From assembly GCF_030272615.1 (NCBI RefSeq), contig NC_081410.1:127720640-127784639 (forward strand): a DNA stretch of 64,000 nt, in the 5' to 3' direction. A model generated the notes under the pieces. That model was not told where the DNA came from. It ran no database searches and worked only from the letters and a program-made list of their open reading frames with translations. The position numbers and the translations under genes are program-made. The DNA comes from Cryptomeria japonica. Its lineage: Eukaryota; Streptophyta; Pinopsida; Cupressales; Cupressaceae. This document shows positions 1 to 12,508 of the stretch, one piece after another. Every line of letters begins with the position of its first letter. Within the stretch, counting starts at the first letter, position 1.

Positions 1-1
1 T

Positions 2-497
2 CGAACCAGAGCCAATTCTGACATAGTCGCGATGTTTCTTGTGGTGGTCGTGCACTTTGAGAAGGATAGGGAGGTGGTTATGAAATTATGCCGAAGTGTT
101 TTCAAGAAGGACTTGTTGGGAGAATTGGATATGGTTGTCATCAATGTGGATGAGGATTTTTGTACCTAAGCCAAAACACTATGGCAGGTTCATGTGGAAG
201 AACAAACCTGCGCCAAGATTTCCAATCTTGGAAATAGAAGATGAGGCTGCCTTTAAGGCTTATAATCCAATAAGGCAGCGTAATTTCTACTTCCTTATGT
301 GGCTTCTGCATGTTAAAAAATCGACTTGTAATAAATGGCTTGCTAACTATTTGAAGGCGGAAGGCATTGAAGTAGTGCCTGACGACGTAGAGATTCCTTC
401 TGCTTCTACACCTAACCCAGGGAAATCCTCTAGTAGTCTAGGCCCATCGGCAAGCAAGACTCGAATGAAAAGGAGTCAGGCCTCTCCTAAATCCTAG
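2..497 (+). pseudogene. Coding relic of unknown identity, truncated by window start
   Basis: Frame 2 is open from the first bases to a TAA at 167-169. Just before that stop the plausible coding frame shifts to frame 3 and runs to a TAG at 495-497. The joined frames give about 160 residues. The first part is hydrophobic and charged (it includes EVVMKLCRSVFKKDLLGEL). The middle is basic and aromatic (KPKHYGRFMWKNKPAPRF). The C-terminal 40 residues are rich in Ser, Pro and Lys. I do not recognise the family. It could be the last exon of a host gene with a one-base frameshift, or an element-borne ORF. Coding character is suggested only by the two complementary open frames. Confidence 0.35.
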
Positions 498-1503
<1,006 letters not shown>

Positions 1504-1873
1504 GTTTGTTTTGGCAATTTGATTTTGCGGGATTCTGGTGGAGGTATTCGACATGTTTTATTCAGAACTGCCCCATCCCAACATAATTAGAATATGGCAT
1601 TATTGCAGTCAAATTCTACAACCATCATCACTGGAATTAGTATGATGTATTTACAGGAATTATCAAATGTATGGTTCTGGAATGGCAATTGGCCACTATT
1701 GTATTTTATCTGACTATTTCTAGGAAATTTTTTCCTTGGGCAAGACTAGAGGTTTTCTTCACCCGATTCTTTCCTATCGGTGCCCACACTAAATCGGGTT
1801 GTAAACTTTATGTAATTTCATTTAATTAATATAATCATTCAGCCATAGGCCCATTATCTATCAAAAAAAAAAG
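1504..1873 (+). mobile_element. Short poly-A retroposon (SINE-like or 5'-truncated LINE)
   Basis: A segment of about 370 bp ends in a run of about 10 A (1,863-1,872). AAGAATGTGTA occurs at 1,493-1,503 and again directly after the segment at 1,871-1,881, which fits a target-site duplication made by target-primed reverse transcription. Some of the leading A residues may belong to the tail. The last 130 bp (GTAAACTTTATGTAATTTC, then ATTAATATAATCA) resemble the 3' ends of plant LINEs. No coding capacity remains. A SINE would need pol III A and B boxes near 1,510-1,570, and I did not see convincing ones. Confidence 0.55.
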
Positions 1874-2192
1874 AATGTGTAAATTTTAATTTTAGTAGAA
1901 AGAAAAATGATGTGATTGGTTTATTGACTTCAATTGTTCATTTGTTTCCATTTTTATATTTTATTTATCAAGACAACTAAAAGTATAACCATTTAAAATG
2001 AATGGGTTACTTTTATTTTTATTTTTTTTAGCCAAATTTTTACCATAAGGGAAAACTCCCTTCCATTAAAACAAAAATTTCATATAAATACGTGCATTAG
2101 AATTCAAATAGTCTCAAGAACTTCTTGAAGTTATTCAATCTAAGCATGATTGAGTGCTTCCTCATTGAAGTGTACAACATATTAATATGTTG

Positions 2193-2739
2193 TCATCCTA
2201 TTAAATCTTCCAAAGCTTCCCGCATAACTTCTACTATATCTTGTAGTCTTTGGTTCTCATTCCAAGTTTTCACATAGATCACATCTCCAATCAACCCCTT
2301 TTTTAGTTTGAGGGATGCACCTTTAATCATTTCAGTTGCCATGTTTTTTAATTGTGGATGTACAAGCCTTTTTATGGATTTCTTTGTTTGCTTTGGATTT
2401 CCAATGGTGCGCCAATATGTTGTATACAAACTTTTCCAAAATCTTTGCACATGTATGTGTGGCTTTGATAGGTTCTTCTCCCTTGTTATGTTTCTGACAA
2501 TGTCCTCCTCCACACTACTTGAGAAAAGAAACACCACACCTCCCTTAGTTGTTGTTCTATTGGGTCTTGTTTGTAGCTGCATTTGCACTTCGACAAAGAG
2601 ATGAAATCTTGATTCTTTTTCAAACTAGCTAAAGAACTTGCCATTTTCTTCGATCAACCATTTTGTCATTTCCCTAATTGTGAATGGAATGTATCACAAC
2701 AACAAATTATAACTAAGAAACCTTTTTTTGGATACTTCC
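2193..2739 (-). pseudogene. LINE 3' segment with a 131-codon open frame
   Basis: An open frame at 2,193-2,588 (minus) encodes a basic product with KPHIHVQRFWKSLYTTYWR near its middle. I do not recognise a domain. Upstream, similar but interrupted coding continues to 2,739, where the 4-kb solo LTR was inserted. Position, strand and tail place it 3' of the LINE RNase H domain, so it may be the end of ORF2 or unrelated sequence carried in the LINE 3' region. It should not be read as a functional gene. Confidence 0.35.
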
Positions 2740-5700
2740 TATAGTACCCCTGCCCTAATCAGATTTTAAAACTGGTTTGACCTTGGTTGACTTTTAAGTG
2801 GTTTTCTTGAATGGTTGATTTACCATGTTATAATGTTATAGACAAGTATTATGCTTAATGTGTGTACTTGTAAATGTTGATTTCACATCGATTATTATGT
2901 ATGATTAGTCACTCTTTTGATTTGTGTTATTAACCCTGGGCTAACACTTTCATTCAATATATATGTATGCATGTGTGGTTCATTGTTGCAGGAGATTGCA
3001 GGTACAATACCACATAGGTATGAGGTTATTCTCCACCTGGCTTCGCAAGTTCGAGTGTACCTTATTGGTCCAAAGGAATTGGATTAGATAGTCTTAAGAC
3101 CCTAAGTTTTACCCTAGTCGTGCTCAAGTGAGCATCGTCGGTCGTCCGTCAGTTTTCTCTTTGGTTGGGAATGCAGGTCATGTATTTGTTTGGCTTTCTT
3201 GGGTTGCGTGTTGTGCGGGTGGTAAAATTGATTATTAGATCCCAAGTATTTAAATTAGATTAAATGTGCTTTTACACATTAGTAAATTAAGGGACTAAAT
3301 TAAATAGGACCCCTTTGTGTGATAAATCAATAATTAGATTTGCTCAATTCATGTTTGTAGCAAGTTTGATTAAATGGTTATTTTAAACGATGAATTAATT
3401 AAGTATATGCATTTTAATAGGAAAGGGGAAATAGCATTTGAAAATAGAAATATCTTACCCTCTTTGGCATTTTGGAATAGAAATGTTAGTTTTAATTCAA
3501 TTGAGAAAATCAATTTTGGAAGAAAAGCAATTTTTGCATATTGAATTGTTTGGAAATGATTTTATTTGGGAAAAAATATTTTAAACCAAAAAAGGATTTT
3601 TGGTCAAACAATTTCCTTTCTAACCTAGGTTTTGGAGAATATTTGGGGGAGTTATTTTTGAATGGAAAATTTTGGGCATTTGTGGGAGAAGAAATTTCTT
3701 GGCTTGCAAGTTGGGCTCTTCATCAAATCAATTTCCAGGATCGCTGATAGAGGTTGGACTCTTGTTTATCTCCTTGGTTTTCTGTCTAAAAGAGATTGAT
3801 TTGATTTAGAAGAAATATGGTTGTGCTTGTTTGAAAATCTCATAAATTAGTGGAATAAGGAAGAGTTGTAGTTAAATCTTGGAGTTGAATCCTCCTTGCT
3901 TTCATTTCCAACTTCCTGATCAATTCTTGTTTGTTCTAATTGGTTTTTTTAATACTGAAATTGAGTGTGTAGGTTTGGTTAATAAATTTAATTTTGAATC
4001 TCTTATTTTGGTTCATAATTGTGAAATTAGTTTATGTTTGGCAAATTAGTTGGATGAATGTGTGTAAATTAATTCCATTTGCCCAAATATGGTATTTGGT
4101 TGGAGAGATTTACCCAGTTTTAACTTTCTGGGACTGGTTACCCTTGTTATTCTGGAAATATATTTCTGTTTTTGTCTCAGTCTGAGACTATGCAGTGAAT
4201 TTGGGGGTTTTCTATTTTAAAAAAAAAAATATATTAAAAAAAAAAAGAAAAAAGAAAATAAGAGATTGCATGTTTGGGTTGGGGAGCGATGGCTCTACCC
4301 ACGACCAACCGTGGATACCACAGTCTGTGGCTCCATGGTTGTGGAAACCACAGTCTGTTACTCCACGGCTCTGGCACCACAGTCTGTGACTCCACGGCTG
4401 TGAAAACCACAGTCCGTGGAAACCACGACTATGGTAACCATGGTGTGGGGGCCACTGGCTTAAAACAAAACAAAAATAAATGTATTTTTTAAAATTAAAA
4501 ATAAAGTTTCAACATTATTTTAATTTAAAAAGTTTTTTTAAACGGTATTTTTATTATTAAATTATTAATTAATGTATATTAATAAATATATATTAATTGA
4601 TATTTAATTATTAATTTATTAATTAATGTATATATATACTAATTAATATTTTAGTTTGTATATTATTTTTAAATATATGCAAGGAATATTATTTTAATTT
4701 GGAAAATGATTATCTATTTTAGTTCTTTTTAAAATGTATTTTTTCATTTTTGGAAAGTATATATTTGTTTTGCAAAAGATGAGAATAGTTTATTTATTTC
4801 AAAAAGAATGGGAATGATGTTTTTATTTTCAAAAATAAATATCAAGTTTTAGTTAATTAATATATATTTAATTATATCTTTGTATGTTTTGAAAATTCAC
4901 TGTGAAGTATTTATATCATTTTATGATGTAAATTAAATTATAGTTGAATTAGTAAACCATGGGCAGATAGACAAATCACAATCAAATTTAGATCTGTTAG
5001 AAAATTGGATTGATTATAATGTTTAAGCGATATGGAAAAATGACTATCTTTACAGATTTATGTCTATGCGTGTTTAATTTTCTGTATTCACATTTGATTA
5101 AGAAATGGCAAGTCCTTGATTGTGATTGTTGGATATTGTCATATGGTTATTTTGGTATCTGCTTATGTCCTTGATCTCAAGTATTGACTGTTTTCAAGTG
5201 ATGCTTTTGTATCTGGTCATGTCCTTTTATGCGAGTGTTGGGTGTGGTTATGTGGTTGACTGTAGCTGGTCATGTCTCTAGTCAGAGAATCGTCAGTGAG
5301 TGCACCTCGTATGAGGACTTGTTTGGCCAAGTGGGTATTCCTATCGTATTGAACTCCGTATGCTAGTCCTTGTGTATACCTTGGTGTTTGGAGTTTCGTT
5401 TGATTATGGTTTAGTGTCATATGGGAGAGTGGCTTTCGAGTGGGGGTCGCGCCCAAAGTGGTTGCAGGGTAAGCCATCGAAAGTGTGTCTAAATAAGTGA
5501 TAACCTAATAGTATATTAGATAGTCGAGTAAATGAAAACACTAAGTAAGATAATTGTGCCTCACGCATGGGATGAGTGCTAGTACAGACTCAGAATGCAG
5601 TGAGAAGGCCTAAAATGGCAAACCAACAACCTTGTCTTCACGAAAGGATGTGTTGCGTCCACATGAGACTTGGATGGGTCAGAGGTTCAGGAAAGATTGC

Positions 5701-6760
5701 CTGGGTAACCTAGTAGAGGGGTTAGGACCTATGGAGGCCTGTCGGGGTAGTCATACCAAGTCATGTGATGACACTTGTCCCTTATGTTCACTGGTGTGCA
5801 GTTTGTGTGGTCATTGTTAGGAACACTATTGTGGAGTTATATTTGGTTGTTTATGCCCTTGTGAGTACTTGATATTCATGTTAGACCATGGGTTGCTTAT
5901 GATGGGTTGCAAGGACTTAGTATCGTGGGTGCTCCAGTTGTTCTTTTGTATTTGCTTCTTATCATGTTTTAGATAGATCCTTTTCTTTCTTCTGGGATCA
6001 TTCATGTATCTTTTGACCAATGTGGTCATATGTATTATTTGTTTATGTACACCTTTTTGGCAGGTTGTAATGGATGTGAACCTTATGTATTCTTCACCCT
6101 ATTATTTATTAGAGGGGTCTTGCAGTTGAGCAAACCCAGAGATGTAGCCTCTAGGGGTGAACTCCGATATCAATTTGGTGTTATGTGGTGTTTTTGTTCT
6201 TCTAAGTCCTTTTTATTTAGTATTTATGGATGACATTATGGTTAAAATATATAATTTGGATTAGATGATGTTAATCTTAAATGCACGTATGTAGTTATCT
6301 TATTAAATGCAGTAATATGGATCATGAAGAATGTAGGTTGGTATAATAGAAAGTATTCATTAGTTTTTAATGCAATTAAAGTATGTAAGGAAATTATATG
6401 CATGACATATGTTTTATTGCAAGATTGAACGTAATGTATGGTTAAATTGTAATGGATGAACTTAATCATGTTATCTATATTTTTAACCTACCGAACGAAT
6501 CTATCCTTTGTGTAAAGTATTATCATGTCATTAGTTAATCAACTTAATTGGATTAATTAGCGTGAGTTGAGTTAGTGTTGAATCAAGTAATCACATTGGG
6601 AAAACCTTTAGGTGTTAGTTAAGTCTTTCGTTGTGTGATATGAACTTAATGTTAACTCAATGTATCATTATTCTGTTTTAACTTTTAAAAAAACTAATAT
6701 TTGCACTCTCTTCTTGTGTTTTAGTTTTATCCCTTCGGGGTTTCCTAGCGGGGCATTACA
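2740..6760 (+). mobile_element. Large solo LTR (LTR A, about 4.0 kb)
   Basis: It starts TATAGTACCCCTGCCC (the expected TG is now TA, a C:G to T:A change) and ends GGGGCATTACA. It is bracketed by CTTCC. The start resembles TGTAATACCC of the gypsy LTR at 37,604, which suggests plus orientation. There is no gag-pol inside and no partner LTR, so it is best explained by recombination between two LTRs. It sits in a minus-strand LINE, and the LINE frame reads through when it is removed. The interior is AT-rich, with a GC-richer repeat patch near 4,320. All open frames within it are short and unconvincing. Confidence 0.7.
4318..4425. repeat. 30-bp tandem repeat inside LTR A
   Basis: Three and a half copies of a unit of about 30 bp begin CCACAGTCTGTGGCTCCA (starts near 4,318, 4,348, 4,377 and 4,407). 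The core CCACAGTCTGTGG is close to a palindrome. This GC-richer patch lies between AT-rich segments. Confidence 0.8.
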
Positions 6761-6765
6761 CTTCC

Positions 6766-7207
6766 TTTTGTCTTTCAGAATAATCACATCCTCATCTGAT
6801 ATTACCAATGGAGGTATTATGGGAATGTCATGAGGAGAAATACATATAGTCCTTCCTGGGTAAAGATATCATTTGAGATGACCAATGTTGCCACTTGATC
6901 AATAGTGTGATTTGACAAAAAATCACCCACCATATTCACTTCTCGAAAAATATGCTTTATCGAGTAATCTCCAACTTCCTTTAATAAAGCCTTAATACCA
7001 TTTAGCCACATTTCATATTTTCAATTTGGAGACGAGTTAGATATCATATCTTGGACTGCATTAAGATAGTCTCCTTCTATTTTAATATTTTTAGTTTTTT
7101 TCTTTACATAGCTTTAAGCCACCAAGAAGTGTAGCATATTTAGTATCATTGTTTGTTCCTACAAGGAGCTTGACCGAGCTTCTATCATGTCCCTTTTTCA
7201 AAATTCC
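6766..7207 (-). pseudogene. LINE RNase H domain, central and C-terminal part
   Basis: Read from 7,207 downward, the translation contains GTNNDTKYATLLGGL (the conserved GTNN.AEY..LL.GL helix of plant LINE RNase H) and then HIFREVNMVGDFLSN (the conserved H..RE.N..AD.L.N block). Stops and at least two frameshifts interrupt it. The N-terminal part of the same domain is at 13,502-13,665, beyond a nested insertion. The segment ends at the CTTCC duplication of LTR A. RNase H would remove RNA from the RNA-DNA hybrid during retrotransposition; this copy is dead. Confidence 0.75.
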
Positions 7208-7318
7208 TAAAAATAAAAAGTTACTAAAAATAGTAAGTCAGCAGTTACAAAAATTGTAAATCAGGACCTCCATATAAATCGAGAAATATTGTCCTTGATG
7301 GTTAAATGATCAAAATCA

Positions 7319-9113
7319 CGTTACCTATAAAAATTTTAAACTTTGAACCCCCCCCAGGTTATTCCTTTCATTCACCCTCATCACGGCTTTCCTTAATTTT
7401 CTAACTTCTATCACGGGATTCATAACTTTTAGAACTCCCCGATCAATCGACCAACTTAGGAAAGTCTGCATAATGTATCCTTTAAGAGGTCGGTCTTGTG
7501 GATACCTTTGAAAGGAGTTTGATAGTTGTGAAGTTTGTCCAATCTCCCGACTCTCTGACACTCCTCATGTTGTGGTGAATGTCTATCCCTCTCGAGAATT
7601 TTAAGGACACTATTTGTTCTAAGAAAGGATATTTGGTGTAATTATATCAAGTGGTTTCGGTAATTTGGATGGAACACGAGTAATGGTACATATAGGTTTC
7701 GCTTGGGCATCAACATAATTGAATGGGACTGTCAGAATGATAAGAATAACAACTTCTTGTCACCCCTCTTCCCACCTTGTCGATTGCCACATCATGCATT
7801 ATTTCCAGGAAACAAATCAAGGAAAGATTTGTGAAGTATCGTAATTAATTGTTTTTAAGCAATCCAAATATGAAAAAGGTGACGACATGCGTTACTTCAT
7901 TTGATGTTGTCATTCTTGCATAAAACATTAAAGATAGCCAAAGGGGAAAATTATCGTGATATTTACATGAATTAGAATGGTCTTGCCTCATGATGATGAA
8001 CTGCCTTTCCATAATATAGATTTCAATTGGTCAGAGATAGAGCAAGAAGATATAGTCTGACAGTTATGGTCTTTTGCATGGAAAGCACAAACCGATTTCA
8101 ATGAATATAAGAAGATCATCACCCTATTAGATAAGATTACAGAACAAGCTGAGAATCATGAACAATGTCTGTGAGACGAGCTAGCAATAGGAAGAAACCT
8201 GAATAATTAACTTTGGCAAAATGGTACTCCCAGTTGGAAGAGGTCCCACATTGCAACCTAATGCCAACTCAGTACAATGGCGCATTCTTTTGAGCATGTC
8301 TGAATTTTTTTGAGCTACTGGTTGTGATTGGGAAGAATTTGAAGATATCTTGCTGATGTTGGTCGAAGAAGAAGAAAAGGTAGATGAGTTTGACAGGCGA
8401 ATTGCAAAGTTGAACCCGGTACTTGACAATGGATCCTAAAGGTCTTGTAGCCTTACCTGTTGTGAGGTGGTTTATATTTTGTTTTGAAACGGTTATGATC
8501 AAGACTGTTAGCTTTAGTAACCATTTCTTGGAAACATAAAAGATATGAAGGTTATAGCTATAAATAGATAGATTCTAAGTTAATTTCGCTGCATCTTTTG
8601 GGCAAACTTTGTTTTTCACATTAGAACAAAACTTTCATGCATGTGATTTTCTGCTATTTTCATATAAAAGAACTACTAGTGGCTTTCATATATTCATAAG
8701 CTTTGAAATATGGTGTATGGATGTTTTTTTGTTCTTTGAAATGGATGTCAGTTGGTGAATTTATATTGAAATGGTGGATGATTTGAAATTTCAGTTGCTG
8801 TGCAACATTAGCTATGAATGGTGCTTCATAGTGGCTTTACTATAAAATCTAAAAACTCTAAAAAAGTAGTTAGTATTGTGAATCCCTTCACAAAGCTTTC
8901 TAGTTAAAAGCTCTTTCCTTATTTGCTTTCCGGTTAAAAGCATATGAGTTGTTTGTCTATTCATTGAAAATTATTAGAAGGTAGCTGACACCTTGTAAAA
9001 TAAGTAGGGAATCAACCAATAAATATTTTGTTAGACTAGTTCAACTGTGGTTACATTTGTCATCTTCGTGGGTGTGAGAATATAGAGTTAGGTGACAAAT
9101 TTGTTAACCAACA
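7319..9113 (+). repeat. 5' LTR of the non-autonomous element
   Basis: It runs from CGTTACCTATAAAA to TTAACCAACA and is collinear with 10,699-12,508. U3 would run to about 8,590. R-U5 follows the TATA box at 8,559. A run of 9 C at about 7,350-7,358 matches CCCCACC in the 3' copy. Confidence 0.85.
8559..8566 (+). promoter_or_regulatory. TATA box of 5' LTR
   Basis: TATAAATA in the context AGCTATAAATAG, conserved at the same place in the 3' LTR (11,956-11,963). Transcription would start roughly 30 bp downstream, near 8,590-8,600. Confidence 0.7.
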
Positions 9114-9119
9114 ATTTTT

Positions 9120-9137
9120 TAGCGACTCTGTTGGGGA
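9120..9137 (+). other. Primer-binding site of the non-autonomous element
   Basis: TAGCGACTCTGTTGGGGA lies 6 bp after the 5' LTR. With one change (TGG for TAG) it would pair with a tRNA 3' end through its CCA. TGGCGACTC-type sites are, from memory, assigned to tRNA-Arg in Ogre/Tat-type gypsy elements. The tRNA identity is an inference. Confidence 0.6.
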
Positions 9138-9285
9138 CACCTTTTTAGTGTGCCTTGAAAAATATTTTAAATGTCTTTTGATAAGAAGGTCGACGACTTT
9201 GTTGATTTCCCACCTAGAGAAAGGTTTCAAGTTTAATGCATGGTCAATCTTTGAAAAGAGAGAAGAGTTGTTGAAACAGTGCTGC

Positions 9286-10181
9286 ATGAAATGCCCGTGT
9301 TATTGAACCGACAAAGGCAACCTCAGAGAAAAATATATCTAGAGGAAAATGTAAAGCCAATCCTAAGGAGCTACTATCAGATTCTTTTGAAGATGAAGTG
9401 ACATCAGCAGAATTTAAAAGGGCTCATGTTTCAAGTTGGATTTGTTGAGGTTTCGATAGTGACTTCCGATGTGATGTTGTTGACGATAAAGGTCACATCA
9501 CTGAGATCAAAGTTGAAAAGTTCATAAGCATTTTTGGTGGGATTCGGAAGAAGGAAAGATTGCCTCAAACTACTTTCCAAGATGGGCTCCTGCATGCGAG
9601 AGAGGATGAAATGGGATGTCATAATGTATTGCTTATGTGAGTCATGTCCTACCTGTTGATGGGCTAGGAAAGGATCCTCTATCTAAAGGTTCTTCTATCA
9701 ACTTGGTCAACCCTATACAAAATGAAGCATGCGAAGAAAATTTATTTTCTTTTTCGAGGGGGCTGTTCTTAACACAAGAGATGGAGATTGAATGGAATAC
9801 TTTGAATCCCTTGTATTACCCTGCAAAATATTTTAAGGATGTTCAGACAAGAGATAATCCTCTCTCTGAAGTGATGGACTTGCAGTTGATGAAACCATGG
9901 CTTCTCCTTAATGAGCTTGAGAAAAGTTTCCTTAAGGATAGCGTTGACGATGATGAGTTTCTTTCTTTATGTTGTCACAAAAAAAAGGGAGTATGAACAT
10001 TCAGTTCCCAGTTCCTAAAACCAGGACCCTTGTCGATGATCATTGGTTCATTAATGAAAGAATGGATAAATATTCAATTGTTGAAGATTTTGAGTCATCT
10101 TCATGTGAGGATCACATACAAGGTCATGATAGCTGTGCGAATATCTTTAAATCGGGCTGGGAGATGTATGATCAGAAGTAG
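9286..10181 (+). pseudogene. Internal coding relic of the non-autonomous element, unknown family
   Basis: Three successive frames carry plausible coding. Frame 2 runs from about 9,290 to 9,640 and includes KFISIFGGIRKKERLP. Frame 1 runs from 9,625 to 9,996 and includes EWNTLNPLYYPAKYFKD. Frame 3 runs from 9,969 to a TAG at 10,181 and includes DDHWFINERMDKYSIVEDF. Together they would encode nearly 300 acidic, mixed residues. There is no zinc knuckle, no D(S/T)G protease motif, no YVDD and no DDE spacing, so it is not an ordinary pol. It may be a captured host sequence or a highly diverged gag. Frameshifts make it non-functional. Confidence 0.5.
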
Positions 10182-10698
10182 GGTACACTAGTCAAATCTT
10201 CTGAGAGGTCAACAAGTCATGAAGAAGTTAAAAGTCTGGTTCCAGTAGCCTATCATGAAAAATGGTTGTTCGGGCATGAATATATCTGCCAACTTTTGTG
10301 TAGCCGTAATTGGAAACCTGGTCCGGGAATCGTCATTTGACCTACCTCATCTCATGTCATGTCATGCCTTCCAAATCCTCTTTTCCGCATAGGTATATAT
10401 TTTTCCCAACTTATAAATGGTTTCACTTGAGCAATATTCTCCTTCTTCATCATAAGGCCCTTATGGTCATGCACATATTTAGGTCATTTTTGGTTTGTTG
10501 TAGGCATGATTTGTTTTGCTTTCATTTTTTGACTTGTTGCCCTTGCCTTGCGTTTTGCCCAGTTGCCCCTCCACCCTTCTGTTGAGCAACACCCTTTCCT
10601 TCTGTTATGCCCGACTTTGCTGCCCATTTTACATGCACTGATCCAAGTCCTAGGGTTCTCTACATCCTTCTAGTCCTTGTCCCCATTCAAAGCCTATA
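10182..10698. other. Interior non-coding part of the non-autonomous element
   Basis: T- and C-rich sequence with no supported gene. The bases before the 3' LTR (CATTCAAAGCCTATA) are not a polypurine tract. Confidence 0.5.
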
Positions 10699-12508
10699 TG
10701 TTACCTATAAAATTTTAAACTTTGAAAACCCCACCGGGTTATTTCTTTCATTCGCCCTCATCACGACTTTCCTTAATTTTCTATCACGAGATTCATAACT
10801 TTTATAACTGCCCAATTGGTCGACCATCTTAGGGAAGTATGCATAACGTTGTCTTTAGGAGGTTGGGCTTGTGGATACTTTTGGAAGGAGTTTGATAGTT
10901 GTGAAGTTTCCCGATCTCCCAATCTCTCGACTCTCTGACACTCCTTGTGTTGTGGTGAATGTCTAGCCCTCTCAAGAATTTTAAGGATACTATTGGTTCT
11001 AAGAAAGGAGATCTGGTATAATTATGTCAAGTGGTTTCAGTACTTTGGATGGCAACACAAGTAATGGTACAAATAGGTTTCACTTGGTCGCCGACGAAAT
11101 TGAATGGGACTGTCAAAATGATAAGAATAATGACTTCTTGTCATCCCTCTTCCCACCTTGTCGATTGCCAAGTCATGCATTATTTTAAGGAAACAAATCA
11201 AGGCAAGATTTGTGAAGTACCATCATTAATGGTTTTTAAGCAATCCAAATACGAAAAAGGTGGTGGTATGCATTACTTCATTTGATGTTGTCATTCTTGC
11301 AGAAAAAATTAAAGATAGCCAAAGGGGAAAATTTTCATCATATTTATATGCATCAGAATGCTCTTGCCTCATGATGATGAATTGCCTTTCCATAATCCAG
11401 ATTTGAATTGGCTAGAGATAGAGTAGGAAGATATAGTCCGACAGTTACGGTCTTTTGCATGGAAAGCACAAACCGATTTCAGTGAATATAGGAAGATTGT
11501 CACCCTATTAGATAAGATTGCAGAACAAGTTAAGAATCATGAACAATGTCCACAAGATGAGCTAGAGGCAAGAAGAAACCTGAATAATTAAATTCAGCAA
11601 AATGGTACTCCCAGTTGGAAGAGGTCCCGTATTGCAACCTGATGCCAACTCAGTACAATGGCACATTCTTTTGAGCATGTCTGACTTTTTTTGAGCTACT
11701 ATTTTGGGAAGAATTCGAAGATATATTGCTGACACTGGTCGAAGAAGAAGAAAAGGTAGATGAGATCGACAGACTGATTGCAGAGCTGAACCCAATACTT
11801 GATGATGGAGCATGAAGGTCTTGTAGCCTTACCTGTCGTGAGGCGGTTTATATTTTGTGTTTCTTTTTAGGATTTTTGTTTTGAAACAGTCATGATCAAG
11901 ACCGTTAACTTTAGTAACCATTTCTTGGAAACGGAAAAGATAGGAGGGTTATAGCTATAAATAGGTATATTAGTTAATTTCGGTGCATCTTTTGGGCAAA
12001 CTTTATTTTTCTCATTAGAAAAAAACTTTCATGCATGTGATTGTCTGTTATTTTAATATAGAAGAACTATTGGTGGCTTTCATATATTCATAAGCTTTGA
12101 ATTATGGTGTATGGATGCTTTTATGTTCTTTGAAATGGATGTCAATTGGTGAATTTATATTGAAATGGTGGATGATTTGAAATTTTAGTTGCTGTGGAAC
12201 ATTAGTTGTGAATGGTGTTTCATGGTGGCTTTACTTTTAAATCTAAAAATTCTAAAAATAGTAGTTAGTATTGTGAATGCATTTACAAAGCTTTCTGGTT
12301 AAAAGCTCATCCCTTATTTGCTTTCCGGTTAAAATCATATGAGTTGTTTGTTTATTCATTGAAAATCATTATAAGGTAGTTGCCACCTTGTAAAATAAGC
12401 AGAGAATCAATGAGTTCATATTTTGTTAGACTATTTCAACTGTGGTTACATTTGTCATCTGTGTGGGCGTGAGAATATAGAGTTAGGTGACACATATGTT
12501 AACCAACA
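10699..12508 (+). repeat. 3' LTR of the non-autonomous element
   Basis: It starts TGTTACCTATAAAATTT and ends TTAACCAACA, with the TATA box at 11,956-11,963. It matches the 5' LTR over its whole length. Short open frames on either strand lie in LTR sequence and are not genes. Confidence 0.85.

Larger units (their letters stand above)
2735..6765. repeat. Target-site duplication CTTCC flanking solo LTR A
   Basis: CTTCC occurs at 2,735-2,739 and again at 6,761-6,765, immediately outside the LTR ends. Five bases is the usual size for plant LTR retrotransposons. Confidence 0.7.
7319..12508 (+). mobile_element. Non-autonomous (LARD-like) LTR retrotransposon with AATCA duplication
   Basis: Two direct repeats (7,319-9,113 and 10,699-12,508) of about 1.8 kb flank an interior of only 1.59 kb. 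The ends are TG...CA (the 5' copy starts CG), with AATCA duplicated outside. Seven bases into the interior is a primer-binding-site-like sequence, TAGCGACTCTGTTGGGGA (9,120-9,137). Each LTR has a TATA box. No protease, integrase, RT or RNase H motif is visible inside, only a decayed reading frame of unknown type, so enzymes would have to come from another element. I could not identify a polypurine tract directly before the 3' LTR. The LTRs differ by many substitutions and small indels, so the insertion is old. Confidence 0.85.

Noticed and set aside
4195-4492. Small genes over the CCACAGTCTGTGG repeats
   Set aside because: The two overlapping frames follow the 30-bp repeat and have no conservation or start context.
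7319-12508. Simple segmental tandem duplication
   Set aside because: The TG...CA ends, AATCA target duplication, primer-site sequence after copy one and conserved TATA boxes fit LTRs much better.
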